Assembly: GCA_020736575.1 (NCBI GenBank)
Contig: JAGPYM010000020.1
Span: forward strand, 620,001 to 684,000
From: Thelonectria olida
Taxonomy: Eukaryota > Ascomycota > Sordariomycetes > Hypocreales > Nectriaceae
Length of the DNA stretch: 64,000 nt
Direction of reading: 5' to 3'
Part shown: positions 1 to 10,030 of the stretch, in pieces
Numbering within the stretch: the stretch's first letter is position 1
Layout of the letters: every line of letters starts with the position of its first letter
Position numbers and translations under genes: made by a program
The notes under the pieces: generated by a model
Seen by the model: the letters and a program-made list of their open reading frames with translations, nothing else
Database searches by the model: none
What the model was told of the DNA's origin: nothing

Positions 1-1090
1 TATGCTGTCGCCGAATTTCTCCCCTTCATCAGAACGAGATCTTGGCCCATCATCGACCTTGTCGCAAGAAACGGACAGGGACTCAAGGGAAAATGCGCGT
101 TTGGCTCTGGCGCTCCGGCCGATCGCGCGACTCGGATGAGCCGGGTGAGCGGGTGCTTAGAATTTGTTCCTATAGAATCCAGCCCCTGAAGTGAATAGGT
201 CTCTCACGCGGGGCCTTAGTATTAAGCTAGCGAAGCATGTTGGTTGTGTCTGCGTCGATATGTCCGACCTCGTATTCTCGCATGTTCGGGCGTGGTGCTG
301 GTTTAGGTTAGGACGGCGCGAGATTATGAAGACAGACAGAAGCAAGGCACATAACTGGAGGAAAGATTTCTCGCGTGGACGGGCAACGGGCAAGTGCACC
401 TGCCGCATCTGTCATTTCACTACCTAGCTGCTTTGTACCAACGGGTGTTGGTTGACGATGTTTGCAAAGTGCGCGTATTAGCGAATTTGGCCCTTGTCTT
501 GGTTTACATAGTGGAGAGCTGCCCGACATGTAGCTCCAGGGTTCCCTGCCGTCGCAGTATGTGCCCAAAATAACATTTTCGCTAGTCTGATGGACCCTGT
601 CCGGCGACAAAGGATTTGCCGACAGTCCGTTTTCAAGGACCTGGTGACACATCGGTGTTAAGGCTCGGCCCGCACGGCCTTTAGGACGAAGCCCTTCCTC
701 TTTGGCCGTGGTGTGAAAACATGTCAGAGCCTTAACTTGGATTCATAGTGTGAATCTCGCACTTGGGCGGACAATTGTGGCCTGATTCATCATGCCCGCG
801 TATTCGGGCTGTTGTTGGTTGCTAGCACACAAACCGCGACCCCTGAGAATCCAGACCTGAACTAGGCCCGTACCGGGACTCATGTGCCGCTATCCGTATA
901 CGCGTCAACGACCTGGCGTCCAAGAGGAGGCCACAATGGCCTTGGAAGCGATAGCTGAAGTTGGAGGATCCACCCTCAGCCCGACAGAGCCACTTCACAC
1001 TGCAACTCGACTCGATGTGAAGATCGCTTAGAAGGGCTGTGTATTGGCTTCTTGCATGCATAGAAGTCTTGTCCACGCCATCAGGACAGG

Positions 1091-1183
1091 CGCAAGCGGG
1101 GGACAAAAAGCACCGCAGACATCTCAAGAATTAGTATGGGGTTTTGAGCCAGAGTCTGCGGTGTAATTTGTCCCCCGCTTGAG
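1091..1183. repeat. Imperfect palindrome with 30-bp arms
   Basis: Arms 1091-1120 and 1154-1183 are inverted copies with 26 of 30 positions matching; the core GTCTGCGGTG and the block TGTCCCCCGCTTG pair perfectly. A further short CTCAA/TTGAG pair lies inside the 33-nt spacer, so the whole could fold as one long hairpin. It contains no coding sequence. It could be a miniature inverted-repeat element or the remains of two head-to-head copies; no target duplication was obvious. Confidence 0.7.
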
Positions 1184-1461
1184 GCGCAGGACAACGGACG
1201 GAGATGTACCCATGGAGTAAACAAGACTATCACCAATTTGGCCGTGACAGACAGGGGTATTGCATGTTCGGTACCTTCCGAGTAGGGTGCTAGCATTCGC
1301 TCGCTTATTCATGCCCTCGTATCATAAGCGCCCAAGCAACTCCAGTGCCGCGAGATCGCCCTTGAAAGCAGAGGTGCCAAGGCGCTCATCCTCCCTCCTC
1401 CCGGCCCATTCCTCACGCGGCTACGTAATATGGACGCGGATCTTCTCAAGTTGAACCACTC

Positions 1462-1541
1462 AGATCCTTCTCGAGGGGGGCACTATACAGATCCTTCTCG
1501 AGGGGGGCACTGTATAGATCCTTCTCAAAGGGGCGCTGTAC
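1462..1541. repeat. 27-bp tandem repeat, three copies
   Basis: Unit AGATCCTTCTCGAGGGGGGC plus a short CACTATAC-like tail, at 1462-1488, 1489-1515 and 1516-1541. The first two differ by two bases near the end; the third is diverged and one base shorter. Read on the plus strand it encodes a DPSRGGH-like repeat, but there is no supporting gene around it. Confidence 0.75.
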
Positions 1542-1782
1542 GGACCCTGCTCATGCTCCGATTCTTTTCAAGCACAGGTGACGCTACTCCATTCAGAGAG
1601 CTCTCAAGACCCACTTTGACCTCGTTCTAAGTTGAGCCCCGATGCGATTAATATCCACGGCCTAATGAGGTTCATACTTCCATTGCCAACGCACCGCCAA
1701 GACCTATCTAGGTTTACATAGCATGACTAATCTTGCCCTCGGCCATTGCTCGTTTCGGACAAAGAACACTAGGAAAGAAAAC

Positions 1783-1790
1783 TATATAAG
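1783..1790 (+). promoter_or_regulatory. TATA box of the secreted-protein gene
   Basis: TATATAAG lies 103 bp before the ATG at 1893, a normal distance for a fungal core promoter. Confidence 0.6.
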
Positions 1791-1892
1791 AGCCGGATTC
1801 CTCTCTCTTATATCCTCAAAACTAATATCTATAATATCAGCAACTCTTTTACATCACTTCATCTACATTCATCATTATAAATACTTCTTAAG

Positions 1893-2387
1893 ATGCAGCT
1901 GTCCACTCTCCTCCTCTATATTACTGCCTCTATTAGCTTGACCTCTGCTATAGCTATCCCTGAGGCGGGTGATTCTACCCAGCATCTCCAGAAGCGCGCG
2001 TGCTTTAAAACTGGGGAGAACTTTGGCAATCAGCGGGACTTAGCTCAGGACAAGGCCAGGTTCGCCTGTAATAAGCACTTTAAGGGCAATTGGAAGAAGA
2101 GGGAAACGGTTGTAAAATGCTATGACCTCGGCAGTAGTGGGAAAAGCGTCCTCTTGACTGTCGGTCTCACGGGACCGAACGCTGGGTCCACTCGCTACCT
2201 TGACCCAGATGAGTGCTTCAGCGGTCTTAGCAGTGAGATTCTAAACTGCGGCAAGGGAGGTGATACGACCTATGGCAACTGGCGCTACAGGTGAGTGAAT
2301 TAAGGATGCTTTTTACGATATTGTGACTTTTTGAGACGGGAACGTGCTGACTCCTCTAGGGCCGATCCCAACTCAGGGGGCTGCTAA
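1893..2387 (+). CDS. Small secreted cysteine-rich protein (candidate effector)
   Basis: Two exons, 1893-2290 and 2360-2387, give a 141-residue protein. The 69-nt intron has a GTGAGT donor, a CTGAC branch site and a TAG acceptor; splicing avoids an immediate TGA and yields the C-terminal tail YRADPNSGGC, an ending I recognise as common in fungal small secreted proteins. Residues 1-20 form a hydrophobic signal peptide. A short pro-segment ends in a Lys-Arg Kex2-type site (residues 34-35), so the mature protein would start at Ala36. The mature part has six cysteines, enough for three disulfides, and is Lys/Gly-rich. No enzymatic domain is visible. It is intact although AT-rich desert begins within about 2 kb. 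The role is inferred: an effector or a defence-type secreted protein are both possible. Confidence 0.8.
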
Positions 2388-4244
2388 GTGTAGATTTCCG
2401 AGACGAAAGCTGGGAGGGCCGATTCAAAGACAATACAGGCCTTGGTTTGTGGCGGAGGAGTTGACCTGGACTTGTATGGCATAAGGTGGCTAGGGTATCC
2501 ATGGAACGAGGAACAACTCAGACAGTCTTGACTATATACTATGTACCTTAGGAGAGAAAAGAACAAATACAGTCTTTACCGTATATACGAAAGAATCAGC
2601 CAAGTCCTGTACTAAGTAGAACCCAAGCCTGCCAAGCCTACAGTGTCACCAAAGCCCTCAGCTTGGGACCCGACCATCTAAGGAGATCGCCCAATGCTAT
2701 GGTGAGATTACAATGATATGTAAGGATGGACGGTCGTTCCCACACAAGTGGAATACAGACTAGGCCCTTTATTTCACGGTGGTGCGGCTTTAAGTAGAGT
2801 TACGAATGACGGTCCTTTTAAGTCGATTTAACTATCGACATAGAGGCAGGAAATAACTGGGATATTTACAGGCCCGAAGGTAGACCCAAGGAACCCATTA
2901 TTTAACACCTTAAATACTTAGGTTTAAACAAATCATTCCGTGTTAGTTGTACTTAATGCAAGTCCCCTTCTATCCTTACCAGTAGATGGTTAAAAATTAG
3001 AGTCGCCGATTGACGATAAAATATCTCTTTCTAAAGTCATAAAATTGTTAGTCTTAAGGAGGAGGATGCTTAGAATGCATAGCAATATCCGTAGAGTACT
3101 CTGTATACACCTCAGTGATCTATTTTCGGGCCCGCGCTGGGCATGCATATTCCAGGGGGCACATCTCGGCCATGTTCAATTCTATAGAATTACAATGGCG
3201 CTGAAGGCGGAATGCCTTATCCAAAGGTGAGTGAGTGATGATGTGTCGGTTTGCCTTCTATCCGCGCACTGAATAGTTGCCCGAGGCACGGGCGTCAGAT
3301 CCTCAAATATATCAAGCCATCGCAAGAAACCAGTCCCTGTCTCATTTCGACGCCGCCTACACGGAGTGCCGTACGGCTAACTAACTAGACGGGGGTTGGG
3401 GCGGCTAGATCAGCCATCTGTGTGCCCGGCAGCTAATGGCTGACGACTAATCTAAAGCCACCCCCTATTTAGAAATACAGCTGAAGCCCAAGGCTTATCG
3501 AGCAGGGAAAGACAATAAATTATTCAAGGTGATAACTAGACATTTGCTCCTCTTCGCCGAAGAAAAATACACAAACAAGGTCGATGCGCAAGGTCGTCCA
3601 TTAATGGCCCAGGATGACTTGGATCATACAACCTATCGTTCTTATTTTCCTGGGCGAAGATTCAAACTCGACGCCTATTCGACATGCAGCAGCCGACGCG
3701 CGAAAGATTAGCCTGCGTTTGCTGTTCCCCCTCAGGTTTACTAATAGTCGAATCTGGATGGCCTGTTACGTTATCTTTGTGGCACATAGAGTCCTGACTT
3801 ACGACGGAGATTTGCGATGCTCCCCTTACCAACTGTCGTGGTTTGCAAAATATACGACTGCCCTTGCCATCTCCTATTATATCGGTTCACATATCAGTTT
3901 CAATTTTTAGCAGTTACTTTAGCTGAATGTTATATATCTAGTTTTAAGAGTTTTCTTATTTTATTTAAGCGGAGCGATTGGAATTAAGATTAAGGCTTTA
4001 TTTATAGCCCTTTTCGCTATAGTCGTTAATATCTATATTAGTATTAGCGCATACTTATGGATTCTATTCTTAATGATGCTGCTTGTTCCGTTGTACTATT
4101 AGAGTGTAAGGCGTGTGCACCTAAGGCCGAAAGGGGCTAGCCTGCTATTAATTAGAGCGTGTGGAAGATCTAAGTATACTTATAATCGGCTAATAGGCTT
4201 TTATAAAACCTAGGTTATTATTATTTTGCCTTTAGCGATATTAA
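2388..4244. other. No gene recognised; transition into AT-rich desert
   Basis: Composition falls from balanced to strongly TA-rich after about 3,900. Short frames at 3045-3230 and 3614-3910 carry no recognisable domain. At 3391-3467 there is a weak inverted repeat (GGGG-TGG and GGCTAGATCAGCCAT-like arms) of uncertain meaning. Nothing else is supported. Confidence 0.45.
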
Positions 4245-6046
4245 GACTATATTGCGATAATAACCCCTATAGTATTAAATATTAGCTTAAAGAACTAGAT
4301 GTTAATACTAAACTTATAGTATAATATAAAGTGCTATTATACTACTAGGGTCCTCTAGGCAAAGATATTAAATATATTATATATTATAGATACTATCTAA
4401 TAGTAACCTAAAGCCTTTATACTACTTTATAATAATTGCAGTATATTAATAAAGAAAGAACACTCTAGGTAGACTAAGTTTATATTAATTAAAAAGATAA
4501 TATTAAAAAGAGTACCTAAATCCTACTAATGCGAAGTATATATAAGTATAATATTATAATTCTAATGTAGCTTAGCGAGGGAGACCGGCACGGCAGAAAA
4601 GGCTTAGAATTTGCTAGAATAATTAATAAAGCTTGCAGACGACATTTAATTGCAGGAGAATTTGCTTTTAGTTTTATATTCCCATACCCCAGCCTGCTAA
4701 CTCTACTATACTAGTACTAGGAAAGTTTCTTTAAAGTTTTTTAAAAGCCTTAGTTTAAATGCGTCTAGATAATCTAAAAAATTACTATTTTAAAAAGATC
4801 TATTATTATATGCGCAGAGTATAAGGTGGAATAGCTAGAGCTTTATAAAGCCTATAAGTACTCTAGAGAACTTGGCGCCATATATATTTATAGCTATTAT
4901 ATTAACCTAAATGCTATTAATAATCTTGAACATCTTTAGGGCGAGATTAAGTCTAGGAACAAGCACTCCTTATTTAAACTAATAACTTGAATGAGATTAT
5001 ATAGAGTATTAAACCTGCTAGATAAGATCTATTTGCTATGGGGGCTAGTAGATCCCGTTAGTATTCGGAGTCTGCCATTTCGGCCTAATTATAATAAGGC
5101 GCTTGAGCAGTTATATAAGAATTTCGCTATATACATCCTTAAAACTTGCAACAACCTGGACCTTTTCGAGTCAATCTATAACATTACCAACCCCAACGCT
5201 AGAGTGTTGCCTTCCTGGGTGCCTAACTGGAGCTCGACTTGCTGCGTGGCTCCATTGCGCCATACGGAGATGATGTTCCCGGAGGGCGAGGTTCCCGAAG
5301 TTAACGCCGTTGGGTTTCGTGCCACGAAAGATTCTACATCCCAGCCACATTTCAATGACAGTACCCAGCAACTGATATTAAAAGGACATATTATTGCCGC
5401 CATCAAGGAAACTAGTGGACTTCTTAACCTTAACGGCTTACGCTAGGATAAGATAAATATATAAGCAGAAGTAGATATAGCCGCATCCTATATTACAAGC
5501 TGGATTAAGTGGTAGGCTATTACTTATATTAATAGGAATAAGGATTATATTACTAGGGAAGGCATGCTAGATTACTACTAGAAAATAATTAGCACTAATA
5601 TTATTCTAAAGGGTGAATAATAATATTAAAATGAGTTTTACAGATATAATGCATTTTTGCGAATAGCATATAGAATTATATAGATCCCTCCCATCCAGTT
5701 TATTAATAGAAGCTTATAGGTTATGATTATTATAAAGGCAGTTAGCTATCTTATATTATAACTATAGGGCTATAATCCTTAAGCGGTATAAAGCTTCTTA
5801 TTTAATATTAGTATGTTAATAAAGAGATTAATAGCTAGACTGGAGGACGGCTGTATTGGTTTGGTACCTGAAGGCTCTATTATAGGAGATATAGTTGCCC
5901 TACTGGAGGGTGGGAAGGTACTAGTTATTCTTCGCCAATTTGAGGACCGCTTGGATTTCCAGATAATTAGGGAGGCGTATATGTATGGAGTTATATATAG
6001 AGAGGCGTTCAGGTCTGGCGAAAGTCGCAGGATCTTAATTCGCTAA
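4245..6046 (+). pseudogene. RIP-mutated HET (heterokaryon incompatibility) gene relic
   Basis: Reading across stops on the plus strand recovers the order of a HET-domain protein. Around 4340 there is GPLGKDIKY-like sequence that follows the usual SYTWG motif. At 4455-4500 the pattern RTL-W-VD-x-VYIN-Q appears with TAG (4466-4468) where Trp is expected and TAA (4490-4492) where Gln is expected. Then come ILLM-SIY and L-EGDRH-RKGLEF. A longer open stretch at 4991-5446 carries KIYLLWGLVDP, NFAIYILKT and LPSWVPNWS, typical of the middle of these proteins. The C-terminal block at 5813-6046 has GLVPEGSIIGD and VALLEGGK. HET proteins trigger cell death on fusion of unlike hyphae. This copy cannot encode one. 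Exact ends are uncertain. Confidence 0.8.
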
Positions 6047-6503
6047 CTATATAACTATAGAGCTTTCCAAGTTCTTCTATAATTGAGATATGTGTTTAGA
6101 GTTATCTCCTAGGTTCTTATTCTGATTTGCTAGCAAGCTAGATAATTCTTTTGAGTGAGCAAAGAGAAAAGGGCTCCTTATTAGCAAAAAGTCCGAACTT
6201 GGACTGCAAATTTTCTTACTAAGATTCTATGAGATTTCTGCCGGGGACAAGCGAGTCTCATTTTCAATTGTTATGCCAAACCCTCACGACGCTCAAACGG
6301 CCAGGGCCGAACCTGAACCAAGAGAGTTGACTGCTGCTTAGCAATGTCGCAGCTCATTTACGCTCTGATTTGGAACTTGGCAGCCCGAGATCTATTATCT
6401 CGAACGGGTGGCCGAACTTGGGAATGAGAAGTACTCGAGGCTTGATTACTCATTTATAGACACTTCAAATAAGTTTAGGGAGATACCAAGTCCATTATTA
6501 ATA
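6047..6503. other. Spacer, no gene
   Basis: Mixed-composition spacer between the HET relic and the 3' end of the minus-strand zinc-finger-like gene. No reading frame or repeat of note; presumably it holds the 3' untranslated region of that gene. Confidence 0.5.
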
Positions 6504-8845
6504 TTAAAATGAGTTATCTACCATTTGCCAGGGCATCAGATCGACATTTCCAATTCCCAGCAAAACTTGAGGGTCAATGTCCAACCAATCTGTATCGCCA
6601 AGTTGAGGGAATCCTCCAAGTTCTCTACCCAAATTTCCAAACATGAAGTCATCAGTTGCGGGCCGAGTTTCTTGCTCCGCAAGAGGTGGCGCTTGCTGTG
6701 AACGCACAAGAGAAGCCGGCTGTGGCTGAGGTGTTTGACTGGGTTCCGACAACGATGCATTAGTGGCTATTTGAGGAGAGGTTTCGCCTGGGGTGGCACG
6801 ATAGCCAGACAGAAACCTTTCGAACAGCTCCTGGAAAGCCTCTTGAACCGTTTCGATGACTCGAGACATGTGAATTGTTTCGTCCAGAGGGAAGTTGGTT
6901 TCAAGCCTCACTCGAAGGAGAGGTGGCATCTCTCTCGATAAATATTGATAGAGTTCGTTTCCGGAAGGCTCAATAACAGACTCAGGGTCATGCATGCTCC
7001 AGTCTAGCAATTTTCCATGTCAGTACGAATATGAAATGAATAGCGTTGGAGCTAGTAGTATATTTAAGAAATCCATCAGAGTTGACTTACATGGATTAGG
7101 GAAATCACTCTCTGGCGTCTTGGGCCAAAGGGTCTTGTATATTCGTCGAATCTTCTCCTGCTCGTTGCCGTGTTTCTTGCTTCTCAGGAGTCTTTCCTGG
7201 TATCCGTCAATGCCTCGGGGCTCTCTTCGCTCGCTGATTGGGCAAGGTGTGTCAGCTCTCTGGTGTTCTATAAGTTCATCTCTATCGTCGAACATTTCGA
7301 AGCATCGGTTGCAGATTTCTGGCTCGAGATGCTGTCGGAACAGATGCTCTCTTTATAAGAGGTAAGCAAGGGTACACCACTTTGAAGTGCCTGGAGAAAA
7401 CCTACTTTAGTCTGCTGATATTCCAGGCTCCTAGGCAAGGCTTCCTGTGGATGTAGATCCAGGGAAACATTTTGAGAAAAGGGCATGCGAGCTTTTTTGC
7501 TTTGGTCGTGGGGTCTTCTTCTTCATTAGGACTCCCACCTGAGCCGTCCCCCTCGCCCTCTTCTTCGTCGTCCCCATTGCCCTTATCCTTTCCTCTCTTT
7601 CTCTTTCTTCCCCGCTGTGGTCTTCTGGTAGGTTTTTTGTGCCTGTTCTGCCGGACCTCAGCGTTGCTGGTTGACGAGTGTTCTTGAGTCAGGGGCTCAA
7701 TCTCGTCATTGCAACATGGTGTGCCTGGACTTGAGGATGGGTTGTTCTGTAGTTCAGATGATAACCACACGTGAACCGATGTCAAGATCTCGCCAATCAA
7801 TAGATTTCTTCTTTCTAGATCGTCATTTGTCCAGAGGGCTGGATTAATTCTCCCAAAGCTCTCTAGTAGGTCTGGTAGGCGTTCGGGCTCGATGGCTGTT
7901 GGCACTACCTCACGATGAGTTGTATCTGAGGCAACCGAGTCTCCCGACTCATTTTGCCACTGGACGAGTGCTTCGCGTGCTCGAAGAGACGTTTCATTTT
8001 CGTCGTAGTCTTATTTAGGGGTAAGTTGGAGGAATTTCATTACTGCAAGGAGGGCTTACATGGAGATGGTATATTTTGGGCGTCCGGAAATATGATTCTG
8101 TAAGCTCGACACCATTTATCAGCTTCGGATCCCTTGTCAGGCAGCTCTTGGATCTGTTCTTTTTGATTGCGGCTGATTGTTTGTACAACAAGAGGTCGTC
8201 TGTGACAGGCTTCGAGGCTTCGTTGGTGGCCTGCCAGCGTATCATTATTGGTGAACATCTCGGAGCATCGAGGGCACTGCGCCCTGGAAAGGAAGTGGCT
8301 TCTCAAGATATGCCGCCTAGAAATCCATGAGCCCCTGAGCTTGTGCATGAGAAGATTAATGTTCACCTAACGCTTGAGAATCCCGACCACCCATGGAGAC
8401 ACTCTTGGCCTTCCGGATGGTGTAGATGGCCGCGGGGGGTTGCTTTGAAAATTGGGCATGCAAAAAGTCTGGATTCCCTTGCGCCTAATCTAGGACTGTG
8501 TCCACTGTCGTGCATCTTATCCTTGTCATCGTCGTCCCGAGATGGTTCGTGCTTGGCGTCATCTTGCTTCTCCGCTGCTTTTCTTCGGGGGGAAGTAGGT
8601 GTTGAGTGGGTATTTTGACTCCTTGCCTCGTGAGGCTTTTTGTTGGATGTGTCGGAGGAAGGATTCATGTTCTTTGCATGCCAACGTTGTCGCGGCCCCG
8701 ATGATAACAGGCTACGAGCAGCCTCGAAGACGTCTTCCATCATCTGGCTCTGCAGCTGGGTTGATGGGGTCGGTGCTTCCAATCCCTTGAGCGCGAGGGA
8801 ACGGAAGGGGTGGCTGCGTAGATGCTGAGTAGAAAAGGTAGTCAT
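6504..8845 (-). CDS. Five-exon protein with duplicated C2H2-like module (699 aa)
   Basis: Exons, in order of translation: 8845-8367, 8316-8060, 8009-7406, 7350-7091 and 7003-6504. All four GT-AG introns (50, 50, 55 and 87 nt) keep frame and restore motifs. I chose the ATG at 8843-8845 because the open frame upstream begins with a non-ATG codon. Two related modules occur, at about residues 128-260 and 419-530. Each starts FACP- or LACP-, passes a Cys/His stretch ending RRHILRSH or KEHLFRQH, then CPRCSEMF or CNRCFEMF, then GHQRS or EHQRA, and ends in a W-RIYR-type segment with P-D-IPSPYYD or FPNPYW. Between them is an acidic and basic linker with an NLS-like Arg/Lys run near residues 370-388. 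I recognise this as a fungal C2H2-type family without a defined role, possibly a nucleic-acid-binding regulator. The duplicated module is the unusual point. It sits intact between two RIP deserts. Confidence 0.78.
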
Positions 8846-9286
8846 GATGAATTCACTGGCCTTGGTCTCTGGCAAAGATGGTTTAGGAGGATGTAATGAT
8901 AGAAGAAAGAGATCAGGTCTGCTAGAATCATCAAGAGAGGAAGAAAAGGCAAAGGTTAAATAGTGCGTCAGAGTGGCGGAAAGATTGAAAGACGCTCAAT
9001 CGTGAAGTTGCGCAGCTGCGCATTTTTCATCTCCAAGTGCCCGGGCACTTTACCCAAGTGGCGCAGGAACTAGGGAAGGTGTAACGCGAGTGATAGGGCA
9101 GTTTGTGAGACAAGGCATCCGGTCCCATTAGGCAGGAATGAGGCAAGAGATGGTCCGCCAGGAACTTTCAGATACCTAATATATAGTGTAAATAGTTAAG
9201 TAAATAACTTCTGAGCTGTTATATAGTAGTTTGTTATCCCGCTGGCCAGTAGTACGGACGATCTGATCCATCCCTTACGAGGTCGA
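8846..9286. other. Upstream region of the duplicated-module gene
   Basis: Balanced composition with no open frame of interest. It presumably contains the promoter of the minus-strand gene that starts at 8845. It ends abruptly at a short telomere-like repeat, after which the DNA becomes TA-rich. Confidence 0.45.
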
Positions 9287-9300
9287 TTAGGGTTAGGGTT
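9287..9300 (+). repeat. Short telomere-like repeat (TTAGGG x2)
   Basis: TTAGGGTTAGGGTT lies exactly at the boundary between a gene-bearing block and a long AT-rich desert. TTAGGG is the usual telomere unit in filamentous ascomycetes. Two units can occur by chance, so the interpretation as a healed break or old chromosome end is weak. Confidence 0.45.
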
Positions 9301-10030
9301 ACTATATCCCAGCGCTAAATATCCTTTTATAATAGTACAATACTTATAGCAAGTCCTACTACAAATATGGCTATAAAGGTGCGGGTAAGAAAGGTTGCTG
9401 CGCTAGAATCCTTATTAGGGCTGGACGTGCTGCTTAAGCTCTTAGCAGTACCCGTCTTACTGCCCAAGGCCTTCTCACTAGTCGCAATCGCATTGCTAGA
9501 GGTAGCTTAGGCGCTATCCAATATATTACTAGTAGCACTTACTTTATTGGATGCTAATTGTATAGCGGTTAGCAAATCCTAGCTAGTAGTAATAGTAATA
9601 GGAACTTAAATAAAGCTATTAGGCCCTAGGATGTTATAATAATTAGAATGAGTAATAGTTATAGTAGGATGGCTGTTATTATTATTATGCATATTAATAG
9701 TAGTGCATTCCTTTATAATAGTCCAAGTTATATTATAGTAAAGAGAGAACTTTTACTACTTCTTAGTAAAGGTTATAATAATAAAAAGGTTGAATTTACT
9801 AGTTTTAATAGCCCCAGGTGGTAATGTTTTGCTTGCTTAGGGACCTAGAGTAATAGAGTAATTATAGATGCCGCAATTGATATTATTATTAAAGGTGCTA
9901 TAGTTTAGGATGTATATAGTGGCTGTAGCCTCTATACTAATAACCTTAGCTATAAAGCCCCCTAAGTAGCTTAAAAGAAGGAGTAATATAATAATAGATA
10001 AGAATATAATTAATATTTTTATTATAAAAA
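9300..10030 (-). pseudogene. Relic of a Ser/Thr-rich membrane-anchored protein
   Basis: On the minus strand a Ser/Thr/Asn-rich stretch (around 9560-9410, with TSSNAIATSEKALGS and SLSSTSSPNKDSS) runs directly into a hydrophobic segment IAIFVVGLAISIVLL near 9370-9330. That is the layout of a fungal cell-wall or plasma-membrane protein with one transmembrane helix. Several TAG/TAA codons interrupt it, and the upstream part (9,600-10,030) is degenerate and Asn/Thr-rich. No family name can be given, and the 5' end is unclear. Confidence 0.4.

Larger units (their letters stand above)
1..1892. other. Gene-poor left flank
   Basis: Balanced base composition, but I see no reading frame with family-like sequence, no convincing exon chain and no codon pattern like the real genes further right. 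The short open frames on both strands overlap one another and are low-complexity or Arg/Ser-rich. The stretch holds an imperfect palindrome at 1091-1183 and a 27-bp tandem repeat at 1462-1541, both listed separately, and ends with the promoter of the small secreted protein gene. Confidence 0.5.

Noticed and set aside
308..652. Minus-strand frame in the left flank
   Set aside because: No motif, no splice partners and overlapping frames on both strands; treated as chance.
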